From an uncultured Ilumatobacter sp. (GTDB lineage Bacteria; Actinomycetota; Acidimicrobiia; Acidimicrobiales; Ilumatobacteraceae): a DNA stretch of 64,000 nt. The notes below the pieces were generated by a model. That model did no database searches and had not been told where the DNA came from. It saw only the letters and a list, made by a program, of their open reading frames with translations. Location: positions 30,917 through 94,916 of the forward strand of contig CALCXK010000103.1 of assembly GCA_937905835.1 (NCBI GenBank), read 5' to 3'. The translations under genes and the position numbers were made by a program. Shown in pieces: positions 1 to 9,120 of the stretch (positions are counted from its first letter, which is position 1; each line of letters begins with the position of its first letter).

Positions 1-99
1 GGTTCTTCCCGAACTCGGCTGATCGATGACACAAATTCCGGGAACTTCAAGAATCGGCTCAACAAACGACGTTGATGTGACAACGCGAAACAATGCAAT

Positions 100-105
100 T
101 AACAT
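100..105 (+). promoter_or_regulatory. -10 hexamer, probably leaderless
   Basis: TAACAT lies 6 nt before the ATG at 112. There is no Shine-Dalgarno in front of that ATG, so transcription probably begins at or next to the start codon. No convincing -35 box is visible. Confidence 0.5.
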
Positions 106-111
106 CATGGC

Positions 112-657
112 ATGCGGGTGCCACGCACTTTCGTCTTCGTCGACCTCTCAGGATTCACGAACTACACGGCTGCCTTTGGCGACGACGCAGCCGGGCGAAT
201 CCTCAGCTCATTCCGCACGATCGTCCGAGCCGTCGCATCTGAACGTGGCGTCCGCATCGCCAAGTGGCTCGGTGATGGCTGCATGGTCGTTGCCGTCGAC
301 CAGAAGGACGCCGTCGAGTTCGTCCTCGATCTCGGGCGCCGCTCGAACGAGGTTTGCACACCGCTCACCGTCCGGTCAGGCCTGGCAACCGGCCACGCGC
401 TGCTGTTCGAAGGCGACGACTACATCGGCTCAGCGGTCAACATGGCGTCACGTCTCTGTGACCATGCCAAGGGCGTCGAAGCGCTGATGCCCACGATGCA
501 CATCGAGCGACTACCCGCAGGGGTCACCGCCAACTCCGTCGGCGAAGTCGAGCTTCGAGGGTTCCCAGGATCGATCGACGTCGTCGAACTCAGCGGTGTT
601 CCGATGGCAGCCGACTCCGAAACCAGCGATCTTTGGACGCGGTCACCGTTCATCTGA
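112..657 (+). CDS. Class III adenylate/guanylate cyclase domain protein
   Basis: This 181-residue protein is essentially one class III nucleotide cyclase homology domain, predicted to make cAMP or cGMP in the cytoplasm. Both metal-binding aspartates are in place, in FVDLSGFT (D11) and in WLGDGC. The late motif VNMASRL keeps the Asn and Arg that stabilise the transition state, so the domain looks catalytically competent. There is no membrane segment, HAMP or other sensor domain, which makes it a minimal cyclase; activity would need a homodimer. The start at 112 is supported by a TAACAT -10 box 6 nt upstream. The next gene follows after 30 bp on the same strand and could be co-transcribed. Substrate (ATP or GTP) cannot be read safely from the sequence. 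Confidence 0.8.
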   Translation: MRVPRTFVFVDLSGFTNYTAAFGDDAAGRILSSFRTIVRAVASERGVRIAKWLGDGCMVVAVDQKDAVEFVLDLGRRSNEVCTPLTVRSGLATGHALLFEGDDYIGSAVNMASRLCDHAKGVEALMPTMHIERLPAGVTANSVGEVELRGFPGSIDVVELSGVPMAADSETSDLWTRSPFI

Positions 658-687
658 CGTCGGGCTCGACGAGCCCTGCACCACACC

Positions 688-1605
688 ATGACCTTTGCAC
701 GCGGCGCCACGCTCACCACTGCAGTGGCCCTCGGATACTGCGACACGTCGAACCTCGGTCCCACGGCTGGCAACGGTTTCCGCACGCGCTGGCCGGACGA
801 CCTGGCGGTTCTGCAGCAAGTCGGCGTCACCGACCTCAGGCTCACATTCGACTGGGCACGGTTGCAAGCGAAACCTGGCGACCTCGACGGAGCCTGGGCC
901 GACTGGTATGACCAAGTGCTCACCGCTGCCGACGCAATTGGGCTCAGCGTGTGGGCAACGCTGCATGACAGCGACGAGCCACGCTGGGTCACCAATGAAG
1001 GCGGCATCGACGACCCGGATGTCGCAGCCAAGTGGTTGCCACGGTTCGTCGAGCGGGTCGCTGACCGGTTCGGTACAGGTGTCCACGGCTGGATCCCGTT
1101 CGCCGAGATCAATGCTGCCCTTCCCGCTGCAGGCTGGGCCGCCACGTGGGCGGCGCTGCGCAGCGGCGAAGCCCCAGTGGTTGCGTCGCTCTCAGCCAGC
1201 ACAATCGACGGCGCCGCGAGCTTCCTCGAAACGTGCGACCTGATCGGCATTTCGCTCGTGCACGCCGACCTCGACGACCCAGAACCGAACGACGAACAAC
1301 TCGATGACCTTTGTGCGCAGATGCACACCGAGGTGATGCGCTCAGCCGAACTCGTCGAAGAGACGCCGATATTGATCAGCCAATTCACTGCGCGACACGA
1401 CGACGCCGACGTTCAAGGTCTCATCGCAGAACAGTTCGTCAGCGCGCTGAACGCAGCAAACAACGATGGGGCGCAGATCGGGGCGGCATTCGTCGACCCC
1501 GCTGTCACCGGCCCCGAGTCATCCGGAGGCCTGCTCGACTCAACTCGCTCCACAACGCCGATGGCCAACGCCGTCCTCGGCGGTGCCAACTCTTACGCCG
1601 ACTGA
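688..1605 (+). CDS. GH1-fold protein with altered catalytic residues
   Basis: The 305-residue protein reads like a shortened family 1 beta-glucosidase barrel. Residues 35-59 match the WxxDL...GV...RL...WARLQ block, TLHDSDEPRW (91-100) matches the TLxHxDxP block, and CDLIGIS near residue 183 matches the late DxIGxN strand. The key positions differ: the acid/base segment reads W135-IPF-A139-E140, so the Asn before the Glu is Ala, and the nucleophile segment expected as ITENG reads I230-S231-Q232-F, so the nucleophile Glu is Gln. True GH1 enzymes have about 450 residues. I infer an inactive or repurposed carbohydrate-binding barrel. It may share a transcript with the cyclase gene 30 bp upstream. 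Confidence 0.6.
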   Translation: MTFARGATLTTAVALGYCDTSNLGPTAGNGFRTRWPDDLAVLQQVGVTDLRLTFDWARLQAKPGDLDGAWADWYDQVLTAADAIGLSVWATLHDSDEPRWVTNEGGIDDPDVAAKWLPRFVERVADRFGTGVHGWIPFAEINAALPAAGWAATWAALRSGEAPVVASLSASTIDGAASFLETCDLIGISLVHADLDDPEPNDEQLDDLCAQMHTEVMRSAELVEETPILISQFTARHDDADVQGLIAEQFVSALNAANNDGAQIGAAFVDPAVTGPESSGGLLDSTRSTTPMANAVLGGANSYAD

Positions 1606-1667
1606 ATCTCAGAGCTCGTAGTGGTCGATTGTCGACCGGCCTTCGGTGACGACTTGGACGGCGTGTG

Positions 1668-3098
1668 TCACGTACGGCTGCGGTAGGTAGCGCTGTTGCC
1701 GCTCGCGTCTTTGTTCAGGCGCTTCGACAGGTGCAGGCCTTCGAGAATGAACTCAACAGCGGCAGCGACGGCGGCAGGTGACTCCTCGCCACCGGTGAGG
1801 ATCGTCACGGGTGTCTTTAACGCGTCGACCTGCTCCGCCACAGCGGCGAGTTCGACACTCGTCATCGACTCGCCGGTATGCGCCACCGCGCCCCCTTCGA
1901 ATGCGTCGACAACTGCACGGGTCTGCTCGGGCGGCACCACGTCTTTGAACACCGTGAGCACGGCACCCTTGATCAGACTCTCCATGATCGCTCCGTCACG
2001 GCCTTCCTCAATCGACTCGATTTCGATCTTGCCCATCGAGCTCGCCGCGAGCGCACCGAGGTCATCGACGCGGGCCACGATGCTCGTCTCGCCGGAGCGA
2101 AGGCCGCGACGCAACGCGTTCGCCGCAAGCGCTTCGTAGTTGCTGACCGACAGACGGACCGACACCCCACTTCGTTGGTTGACCTGGTTGCTTGACCGCG
2201 CAAGGTGGGAGAACGTCGCAATGACGTCGGTGAGGTAGTCGGGCACGCGCACCGTCACTGGGCCGTTCGGCGTCTCGACGTCGAGCGACTGCGCTTCTTG
2301 CAGCATGATGTCGACTTCGGTCTGCACGTCGAGTGGATAATGAGTGCGGATCTGGCTACCGAAGCGGTCTTTCAGTGGCGTAATGATGCGGCCGCGGTTG
2401 GTGTAGTCCTCCGGGTTGGCCGATGCCATCAGCATCACATCGAGGGGCAGACGGATCTTGTAGCCACGAATCTGCACGTCGCGTTCTTCGAGCACGTTGA
2501 GCAGACCGACCTGAATGCGTTCGGCGAGGTCAGGGAGTTCGTTGATCGCGAAGATGCCACGGTTGGTGCGCGGCACCATGCCGTAGTGCAGCGTGAGTTC
2601 GTCGGAGAGATAGCGACCTTCAGCCACCTTGATTGGGTCAACCTCCCCGATGAGGTCTGCAATCGAGGTGTCAGGAGTGGCGAGCTTCTCGCCGTACCGG
2701 ACGTCGCGGTGCACCCAGTCGATCGGCGTCGCGTCGCCGTGCTCGGCGACCAGGTCCTTGGCGTACTTGGAGACCGGGTTATACGGATCGTCCATGATCT
2801 CGCTCCCAGCAACGATCGGCATCCACTCGTCGAGTAAGCCCGTCAGCGAACGGATCATGCGAGTCTTGGCCTGCCCGCGTTCGCCGAGGAACACCACGTC
2901 GTGGCCTGCGAGTAGTGCATTTTCGAGCTGCGGCATGACGGTATTTTCGTATCCCTGCACACCGGCGAAGAGCGGTTCGCCAGCCATGACTTTGGCAATT
3001 GCGTGCTCACGGACTTCCTGCTTGACGGGCCGCGACACCCATCCAGAAGCCTGGAGTTCGCCGAGTGTCGTCGCTCGATCGTTCGTCTCATCTGCCAT
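1668..3098 (-). CDS. Mg-chelatase/MoxR-like AAA+ ATPase
   Basis: A 476-residue AAA+ ATPase of the ChlI/MoxR branch. Walker A is GERGQAKT (72-79), the Walker B region is IFAINE (182-187), sensor 1 is N228 in ASANPEDY, and a candidate arginine finger is R245 in PLKDRFG. The Walker B Asp is Asn here; I recall the same feature in mycobacterial relatives annotated as magnesium chelatase, so it is probably a family trait. Such ATPases usually act with a von Willebrand A-domain partner to remodel proteins or insert metals, but none is adjacent. No porphyrin genes are near, so the chelatase name should be taken as a family label. A TAGGTT -10 box lies 6 nt before the ATG and the gene has no Shine-Dalgarno. 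It is divergent from the GH2 gene. Confidence 0.8.
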   Translation of the reverse strand: MADETNDRATTLGELQASGWVSRPVKQEVREHAIAKVMAGEPLFAGVQGYENTVMPQLENALLAGHDVVFLGERGQAKTRMIRSLTGLLDEWMPIVAGSEIMDDPYNPVSKYAKDLVAEHGDATPIDWVHRDVRYGEKLATPDTSIADLIGEVDPIKVAEGRYLSDELTLHYGMVPRTNRGIFAINELPDLAERIQVGLLNVLEERDVQIRGYKIRLPLDVMLMASANPEDYTNRGRIITPLKDRFGSQIRTHYPLDVQTEVDIMLQEAQSLDVETPNGPVTVRVPDYLTDVIATFSHLARSSNQVNQRSGVSVRLSVSNYEALAANALRRGLRSGETSIVARVDDLGALAASSMGKIEIESIEEGRDGAIMESLIKGAVLTVFKDVVPPEQTRAVVDAFEGGAVAHTGESMTSVELAAVAEQVDALKTPVTILTGGEESPAAVAAAVEFILEGLHLSKRLNKDASGNSATYRSRT

Positions 3099-3104
3099 CG
3101 GATG

Positions 3105-3110
3105 AACCTA
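3105..3110 (-). promoter_or_regulatory. -10 hexamer of the AAA+ ATPase gene
   Basis: On the minus strand TAGGTT ends 6 nt before the ATG at 3098, as expected for a leaderless transcript. Confidence 0.5.
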
Positions 3111-3219
3111 CCGCGCCTGCTCTGCCCATGTTCAGACGGGCTGGCATCCTCGTGTGTCTACTTGTGGGCGCAGGAGCCCAGGCGGGGAATGGGACTATCC
3201 GACCCGATCAATGCGGGCC

Positions 3220-3225
3220 TACGCT
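3220..3225 (+). promoter_or_regulatory. -10 hexamer of the GH2 gene
   Basis: TACGCT lies 7 nt before the ATG at 3233. It decides that start over the in-frame ATGs at 3065 and 3128, the stretch after which uses codons rare in this window (AGA, CTA, CTT). Confidence 0.5.
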
Positions 3226-3232
3226 CACGACC

Positions 3233-5425
3233 ATGGCCACCGATTCCGCCGACCGTTGGAACACGACGCGACGCGAACTTACCGGCCGCTGGCTTTCTGC
3301 CGAGGCCGACGACGATATTCGCCGGTACGGCATTGGGCTCGACACCGACGACCAGAACTGGGAGCCGGTCGAGGTCCCCGGACACTGGCGCGACGCCAAA
3401 AAGTTCGCTGCCAGCGACGGCCCGATCATGTACCGACACCGCTTCTCCGCCGACCTGCCAGCCGATGGCTCCCGCCGTTGGGTCACGCTCGACGGCATCT
3501 TCTACCAGGCCGACGTGTGGCTCGATGGCGCCTACCTTGGTGACCGTGAGGGCTACTTCTTTCCGCACACCTTCGACATCACGGCACTCTCGAAGCTCGA
3601 CGAAGAGCACGTCCTCGCCGTCGAAGTCACCTGTGCACCTCATTCCGGCGTGAACAATCGGCGCAACATCACCGGGGTCTTCCAGCACTGGGATGGTCTC
3701 GATCGCCACTGGAATCCGGGCGGCATCTGGCGACCCATCCACGTATACGACACCGGCCCGGTCCGCATCGAGCGACTGCGCGTGCTGTGCCGTGACGCCG
3801 ACAGCCGACGGGCCCATCTCCGCCTGTCGTCGCACCTCGACAGCGATACGCAACGCACCGTTACTGTCCGGACCTTGGTTGACGGCGACGTGCACGACGA
3901 GCAAGACCATGTCCTTGCGTCGGGCGAAAACCAGATCGAGTGGAACATCGACATCTCCGAGCCAGCCCTCTGGTGGCCATACGCACTCGGCGAGCAACCG
4001 CTGACCGACATCGCGGTCGAAGTTGTTGTCACGCCCGATACGCCCGATGCCGCACCCGAGGTCAGCGATCGGCGGGAACGCCGCACGGGGCTGCGCCAGG
4101 TGTCCTGGGACAAGTGGATCTGCTCGATCAACGGTGAGCAGCTCTTCCTCAAAGGCGCCAACGTGCTGCCAACCCGCGCTGGCCTGGCCAACGCCGACGA
4201 CGGTGCCGTCCGACGAGACATCGAGCTGGCTGTCGAACTCGGCCTCGACGCGGTGCGCATGCACGGACACATCGCAAACCGCGAGGTGTACCGAGCAGCC
4301 GATGAACTCGGTGTCTTAATCCTGCAAGACTTCCCGCTGCAGTGGGGCCATGCCCGAACAGTGCGTTGGGAAGCGGTCGGTCAGGCGAAAGCCGCCGTTG
4401 ATACGCTCGGTCATCACCCGTCGATCATTCAGTGGACGGCTCATAACGACCCGGCTGCCACGACGGGCGCCGACCGATCTGACTGGAAGAAGCGCACACG
4501 CACCGTGCTCGCACAGCAGTTGCCGTCGTGGAACAAGTCGGTGCTCGATCGCTGGGTCAAACGATCGTTCGAGAAGGCCGATTCCACCCGCGAAACCGTC
4601 GCCCACTCCGGCGTGCTCCCCCACTTCCCACAGCTCAGCGGGACCGATACGCACATCTGGTTTGGTTGGCACCAAGGCAAAGCCGAAGACCTTGCGCGGT
4701 TCGCCTTGCGAGTACCACGGCTCGTGCGCTTCGTTTCCGAATTTGGTGCACATGCACCGCCGTACACAGCACCCTTCATCGACGAACAACTCCGCAACCA
4801 CGACTGGCCCGATCTCGACTGGGCGGGCCTCGACGTCGAGTACGGATACCAGCGCGACCAGTTCGAGCGGCTGTTCCCACCCGATTCATTCGAGTCGTAC
4901 GAGCACTGGCGTGACACAACCCAGCTGTATCAATCGCATGTGTTGAAGACGCAGATCGAGACACTCCGCCGGCTCAAGTACCGGCCGTCAGGTGGCTTCT
5001 GTTTCTACGCACTTGCCGACCCTGCACCCGTCATCTCCGCCAGCATCCTCGATCACGAACGCGTCCCGAAAGACGCCTTTGCCGTCGTGCAAGCCGCCTG
5101 TGCCCCCGTTCTCGTCGTTGCCGACCAGCCGCCAGCGTGGATCAATAAGGGCGACCGGATGAAGCTCGACGTGCATCTGATCAGCGATCTGCGTGAACCG
5201 ATCGACTTCGCCGTGGTCGACGCGATTGCCTCGTGGGCAGGTGGCGAGCAACGCTGGCGCTTCGGCGGCTCGGTCGCAGCCGACGACGTGGTCAAGGTGG
5301 GCACGATCGACTTAGTTGTGCCCGACACGCTCGGTGAGCTTGCGATCAAACTCACGGTGACCGCAGGCGACATCACCAGCCACAACCGCTATACCACCGC
5401 TGTCACCCTCCCACCCGGCAGCTGA
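3233..5425 (+). CDS. Glycoside hydrolase family 2 (mannosidase/glucosaminidase-like)
   Basis: A 730-residue GH2 enzyme with the usual order: an N-terminal jelly-roll sugar-binding domain (about 15-170, with VPGHWRDA), an immunoglobulin-like domain (about 175-280) and a TIM barrel. The nucleophile is predicted as E503 in FVSEFGAH, a beta-mannosidase-like motif. The acid/base segment after HHPSIIQW reads HND with D406, where most GH2 enzymes have NE. From memory, actinomycete exo-beta-glucosaminidases of the CsxA subfamily use an Asp here, so that is a candidate activity alongside beta-mannosidase. The chosen start has a -10 box 7 nt upstream. An upstream ATG at 3128 would add a stretch resembling a signal peptide, but its codon use argues against translation; with the chosen start the enzyme is cytoplasmic. 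Confidence 0.8.
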   Translation: MATDSADRWNTTRRELTGRWLSAEADDDIRRYGIGLDTDDQNWEPVEVPGHWRDAKKFAASDGPIMYRHRFSADLPADGSRRWVTLDGIFYQADVWLDGAYLGDREGYFFPHTFDITALSKLDEEHVLAVEVTCAPHSGVNNRRNITGVFQHWDGLDRHWNPGGIWRPIHVYDTGPVRIERLRVLCRDADSRRAHLRLSSHLDSDTQRTVTVRTLVDGDVHDEQDHVLASGENQIEWNIDISEPALWWPYALGEQPLTDIAVEVVVTPDTPDAAPEVSDRRERRTGLRQVSWDKWICSINGEQLFLKGANVLPTRAGLANADDGAVRRDIELAVELGLDAVRMHGHIANREVYRAADELGVLILQDFPLQWGHARTVRWEAVGQAKAAVDTLGHHPSIIQWTAHNDPAATTGADRSDWKKRTRTVLAQQLPSWNKSVLDRWVKRSFEKADSTRETVAHSGVLPHFPQLSGTDTHIWFGWHQGKAEDLARFALRVPRLVRFVSEFGAHAPPYTAPFIDEQLRNHDWPDLDWAGLDVEYGYQRDQFERLFPPDSFESYEHWRDTTQLYQSHVLKTQIETLRRLKYRPSGGFCFYALADPAPVISASILDHERVPKDAFAVVQAACAPVLVVADQPPAWINKGDRMKLDVHLISDLREPIDFAVVDAIASWAGGEQRWRFGGSVAADDVVKVGTIDLVVPDTLGELAIKLTVTAGDITSHNRYTTAVTLPPGS

Positions 5426-5470
5426 ACCGCTACCTCTTCCGACGAAGGCGGTTCTGGTGGTACAGCCTGC

Positions 5471-6241
5471 TCAGCGGGAAAGTGCCTTGCGATTCTTGAA
5501 CTTCGACCTGGCGTAGTCAGCGTTCATCGTGGCAATGTTGTCGAGAGAGATCTCTTTCGGACACGCTGCTTCGCACTCACCGTGGTTGGTGCACGAACCG
5601 AAGTGAACGTCCATCTCTTCGACCATGGCCTCGGTGCGCTTGTACCGCTCGGCCTGGCCCTGAGGTAGCAAATTCAGGTGCGAAATCTTCGCCCCGGTGA
5701 AAAGGCTTGCTGCACCGTTCGGGCACGCCGCTACACACGCTCCACAACCAATGCAGGCAGCTGCGTCCATCGACGCGTCGGCTACCGGCTTCGGAATCGG
5801 AATCAGGTTGGCGTCGGGGGCGCCGCCGGTCGGCGCAGTGATATACCCCCCCGCTTCGATGATTCGGTCGAACGGCGAGCGGTCGACCATGAGGTCCTTA
5901 ATGATCGGGAACGCCGATGCACGCCACGGCTCGATCACGATCTCAGCGCCAGACTCGAACTGCCTCATGTGGAGCTGGCAGGTTGCCGTGCCGCGCTGGG
6001 GGCCGTGCGCTTGGCCGTCGATCATCAGCGAACAGGTGCCGCAGATGCCTTCGCGGCAGTCGTGGTCAAAAACCACGGCTTCCTTACCCTCTTCAATGAG
6101 GCGTTCGTTCAGAACGTCGAGCATTTCAAGGAACGAGGCTTCGTCACTGATCTCGGGGATCTGATGACTTTCGAAGCGGCCCTGTGAATCAGGACCGTCT
6201 TGGCGCCAGATCTTGAGGTTGATATTGGAGAGGTTGTTCAC
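5471..6241 (-). CDS. sdhB: Succinate dehydrogenase iron-sulfur subunit
   Basis: The 256-residue electron-transfer subunit of complex II passes electrons from the FAD of SdhA to the quinone site in SdhC. All three clusters are visible: [2Fe-2S] cysteines C62, C67, C70 and C88; [4Fe-4S] in CIGCGACVAACP (C163, C166, C169, with C173); and [3Fe-4S] in CTNHGECEAACP (C217, C223, C227). The start is the GTG of VNNLSNINLKIW; upstream in-frame codons would run into sdhA. A weak AAGTAAGAG ribosome site precedes it. It is the last gene of sdhCAB, 50 bp after sdhA. Confidence 0.95.
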   Translation of the reverse strand: MNNLSNINLKIWRQDGPDSQGRFESHQIPEISDEASFLEMLDVLNERLIEEGKEAVVFDHDCREGICGTCSLMIDGQAHGPQRGTATCQLHMRQFESGAEIVIEPWRASAFPIIKDLMVDRSPFDRIIEAGGYITAPTGGAPDANLIPIPKPVADASMDAAACIGCGACVAACPNGAASLFTGAKISHLNLLPQGQAERYKRTEAMVEEMDVHFGSCTNHGECEAACPKEISLDNIATMNADYARSKFKNRKALSR

Positions 6242-6291
6242 GTGATGTCTCTTACTTCTCAGATGCGATTCAGATAACGGGACGGCAGCGA

Positions 6292-8214
6292 TTACTTGTA
6301 TGAACGGGTCGCGAAATGGACGACTTCGTACTCGAGCTTTTCGCGATGTTCGATCGGCTCGGACGGGTTGCCGCTCCACTCCCATGCCGTGACGTGAGCG
6401 AAGTCGTCGTCGTTGCGAAGCGCCTCGCCATCGTCGGTCTGGTGCTCGGAACGGAAGTGGCCGCCGCAGCTCTCTTCACGAGTGAGTGCGTCTTGGCACA
6501 TCAGAATGCCGAGTTCGAAGAAATCATCGACTCGTGCCGCCTTCTCGAGCGTCTGGTTCAGGCTCGTTCCCGAACCGGTGACGCGGAGGTCTTTCTTGAA
6601 CTCAGCGTGGAGTGCCGGGATCTCAGCCAGCGCCTTCTCAAGGCCGACTTGGCTGCGATCCATGCCGCAGTAGTCCCAGATGATCCGGCCGAGCTCGCGA
6701 TGGAAGTGGTCGGGGCCCTTCGTTCCGCCGATGTCGAGGTAGCCCTGGAAACGATCTCTCGCCTCTTGCTCGGCAGCAACGAAGGCCTCGTGCGTGGTGT
6801 CTGGGATCGGCTTGTTGAGCAGGTCGGACAGGTACGGGGCAATCGTGTACGGGAGTACGAAGTACCCATCGGAGAGGCCTTGCATCAGCGCTGATGCACC
6901 AAGCCGGTTCGCTCCGTGGTCGGAGAAGTTCGCTTCGCCGATACAGAACAGACCGGGAATCGTCGTCTGTAGTTCGTAGTCGACCCACAGCCCACCCATC
7001 GTGTAGTGGCTGGCCGGGTAAATGCGCATTGGCGACTCGCGCGGGTCTTCACCGGTGATGCGCTCGTACATCTCGAACAAGTTCGAGTAACGCTCGACGA
7101 TGGTGTCAAGGCCGAGTCTGCTAATCGACTCGGCGAAGTCAAGGTAGACACCATTCTTGAGCGGGCCGACGCCCTGACCGGCGTCGACAGCACGCTTAGC
7201 AGCCCGCGACGACACGTCACGGGGCGCAAGGTTGCCGAAGCTCGGATAAATCCGCTCGAGGTAGTAGTCACGCTCATCTTCGGGGATCTGCGCAGCCGGG
7301 CGGGTCTCGTCGGCATCTTTCGGGACCCAGATGCGACCATCATTGCGGAGCGACTCGGACATCAGCGTGAGCTTTGACTGGAAGTCGTCGGCCTGCGGGA
7401 TGCAGGTCGGGTGAATTTGCGTATAACTCGGGTTCGCAAACGCCGCCCCACGGCGGTGGGCACGCCATGCTGCGGTGACATTGCACGCCATCGCGTTGGT
7501 CGACAGGTAGAAAGCGTTGCCGTACCCACCGGTCGCAAGCACAACAGCGTGACCTGCGTGCGACTTGACCTCACCATTCATCAAGTCGCGAGTAACGATG
7601 CCAGCACACTTGCCGTCGACGGTGACAACGTCGACCAATTCAATACGGTTCCAGAGTTTGACGTTGCCCAAGCCGATTTGGCGAGCGAGCTGCTGGTACG
7701 CGCCGATCAACAACTGCTGGCCGGTCTGGCCGCGTGCGTAAAACGTACGGCTGACCTGGGCCCCACCGAACGAACGGTTAGCGAGCAGGCCGCCATATTC
7801 GCGCGCGAACGGCACACCCTGGGCAACCATCTGGTCGATGATCTTGACCGACACTTCAGCCAGGCGGTGGACGTTGGCTTCGCGGGCTCGGAAGTCGCCG
7901 CCCTTCACAGTGTCGTAGAACAGACGATGGACGCTGTCGCCATCACCCTGGTAGTTCTTCGCGGCGTTGATGCCGCCCTGTGCGGCAATCGAGTGCGCAC
8001 GCCGGGGGGAGTCGTGGAAGGTAAACGCCTCAACCTCGTAGCCGAGTTCGCCAAATGATGCCGCCGCCGAGGAACCAGCCAAGCCCGTGCCGACGACGAG
8101 GATCTTGAACTTGCGCTTGTTAGCCGGGTTGACCAACTTCTGGTTGGCTATGTAGTTGTTCCACTTGTCGGCCATGGGGCCGTCAGGAATTTTGGAGTCG
8201 AGAGTGATGCTCAT
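6292..8214 (-). CDS. sdhA: Succinate dehydrogenase flavoprotein subunit
   Basis: The 640-residue catalytic subunit oxidises succinate to fumarate with covalently bound FAD. The N-terminal dinucleotide fold is visible in ILVVGTGLAGSSAA, the flavin-attachment region in RRAHSIAAQGGINAA, and the active-site region in PASHYTMGGL. The length and the insertion pattern are those of the b558-type (type B) enzymes that pair with a single five-helix cytochrome subunit. The chosen ATG overlaps the sdhC stop codon by 4 bp (ATGA), which indicates translational coupling. No separate sdhD is present or needed. Confidence 0.95.
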   Translation of the reverse strand: MSITLDSKIPDGPMADKWNNYIANQKLVNPANKRKFKILVVGTGLAGSSAAASFGELGYEVEAFTFHDSPRRAHSIAAQGGINAAKNYQGDGDSVHRLFYDTVKGGDFRAREANVHRLAEVSVKIIDQMVAQGVPFAREYGGLLANRSFGGAQVSRTFYARGQTGQQLLIGAYQQLARQIGLGNVKLWNRIELVDVVTVDGKCAGIVTRDLMNGEVKSHAGHAVVLATGGYGNAFYLSTNAMACNVTAAWRAHRRGAAFANPSYTQIHPTCIPQADDFQSKLTLMSESLRNDGRIWVPKDADETRPAAQIPEDERDYYLERIYPSFGNLAPRDVSSRAAKRAVDAGQGVGPLKNGVYLDFAESISRLGLDTIVERYSNLFEMYERITGEDPRESPMRIYPASHYTMGGLWVDYELQTTIPGLFCIGEANFSDHGANRLGASALMQGLSDGYFVLPYTIAPYLSDLLNKPIPDTTHEAFVAAEQEARDRFQGYLDIGGTKGPDHFHRELGRIIWDYCGMDRSQVGLEKALAEIPALHAEFKKDLRVTGSGTSLNQTLEKAARVDDFFELGILMCQDALTREESCGGHFRSEHQTDDGEALRNDDDFAHVTAWEWSGNPSEPIEHREKLEYEVVHFATRSYK

Positions 8215-9032
8215 TCGCTGTGTCCTTCCTGGTTGACGCAGCATGTGATCGCGTCGGGATCGAAATCGATGATGCCGGCGAGCGTGGCGATCGGGAACGA
8301 CACGTTGCCGACGACGATGACCGTAGCCACCCCAGCAGCAGCGCCCTTGCGCCACTTGTTGAACCTCGGGTTGTTCGCACCAACCGACTGGAAAAGCGAC
8401 CAGGTGCCGTGGAACAGGTGGATGCCGAGGGCGATATTCGCGACGATGTAGAGGATCGCGACGGGGATACGGCTCAGTGATGCGTCGAGGTTGCGGTACA
8501 CGGCGCCCTGAACGAAGTCCGGGTTGACCCACCCCCACGTGAGGTCGGCGAGGTGCCAGGCGATGAAGGCCGCGACAATGAGGCCGGTCCAACGCATCGA
8601 GCGGCTAGCGAAGTTAGCGATCTGGTAATCACGCGCCGACTGGTACTTAACCGGGCGGGCCTTGCGGTTGAGTTGTGTGAGCGACCATGCAGCATGCAGG
8701 TGCAACCCGAGTGCCCCGATCAGACCGAGGCGCAGCAACCAAAGGGTGTAGCCATGCGGCAGAATCGGCACGAGCAGTTCACGAAGGAACTCGCCGTAGA
8801 CATCGATGTCGTACATCCGTTCATCGCCCTCAGTGATGACACCGAGGTACGCCTTGAGGTTGCCGATCATGTGCGACACGACGAACCCGATGCCCATGAG
8901 ACCGGTGATCGCCATGACGTACTTCTTGCCAACCGCCGTGCCATAGAGATCGAGCAGAAACGGTTTTCTCTTTGCCGCGTTCGCCTTCAAGGCGGTGCCC
9001 GTTACCGGGCCGCGGCTCAATATTTGTTCCAT
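8211..9032 (-). CDS. sdhC: Succinate dehydrogenase cytochrome b subunit
   Basis: A 273-residue membrane anchor of the b558 family with about five hydrophobic helices. The histidines expected to hold two hemes are present in SHMIG, GLHLHAAW, AWHLADL and GIHLFHGTW. It carries the quinone site and anchors SdhA and SdhB to the inner face of the membrane. The ATG is preceded by a TATCTT -10 box at 7 nt with no Shine-Dalgarno, so the operon transcript is probably leaderless. It leads sdhCAB and is divergent from the pyrophosphatase gene. Confidence 0.92.
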   Translation of the reverse strand: MEQILSRGPVTGTALKANAAKRKPFLLDLYGTAVGKKYVMAITGLMGIGFVVSHMIGNLKAYLGVITEGDERMYDIDVYGEFLRELLVPILPHGYTLWLLRLGLIGALGLHLHAAWSLTQLNRKARPVKYQSARDYQIANFASRSMRWTGLIVAAFIAWHLADLTWGWVNPDFVQGAVYRNLDASLSRIPVAILYIVANIALGIHLFHGTWSLFQSVGANNPRFNKWRKGAAAGVATVIVVGNVSFPIATLAGIIDFDPDAITCCVNQEGHSE

Positions 9033-9039
9033 GTCGTCC

Positions 9040-9045
9040 AAGATA
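9040..9045 (-). promoter_or_regulatory. -10 hexamer of the sdhCAB operon
   Basis: On the minus strand TATCTT ends 7 nt before the sdhC ATG at 9032. Confidence 0.5.
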
Positions 9046-9120
9046 CTCCCGCACGCCAGGCCTCGGCCCAACCCACCGCACACCATTTCCCGTGACGACC
9101 GCCTCATCGTCACTCCCCGG

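Noticed and set aside
3065..3232. N-terminal extension of the GH2 gene, including a signal-peptide-like start at 3128
   Set aside because: The extension uses rare codons, begins inside the neighbouring gene or 30 bp from it, and contains the -10 box that fits the start at 3233.
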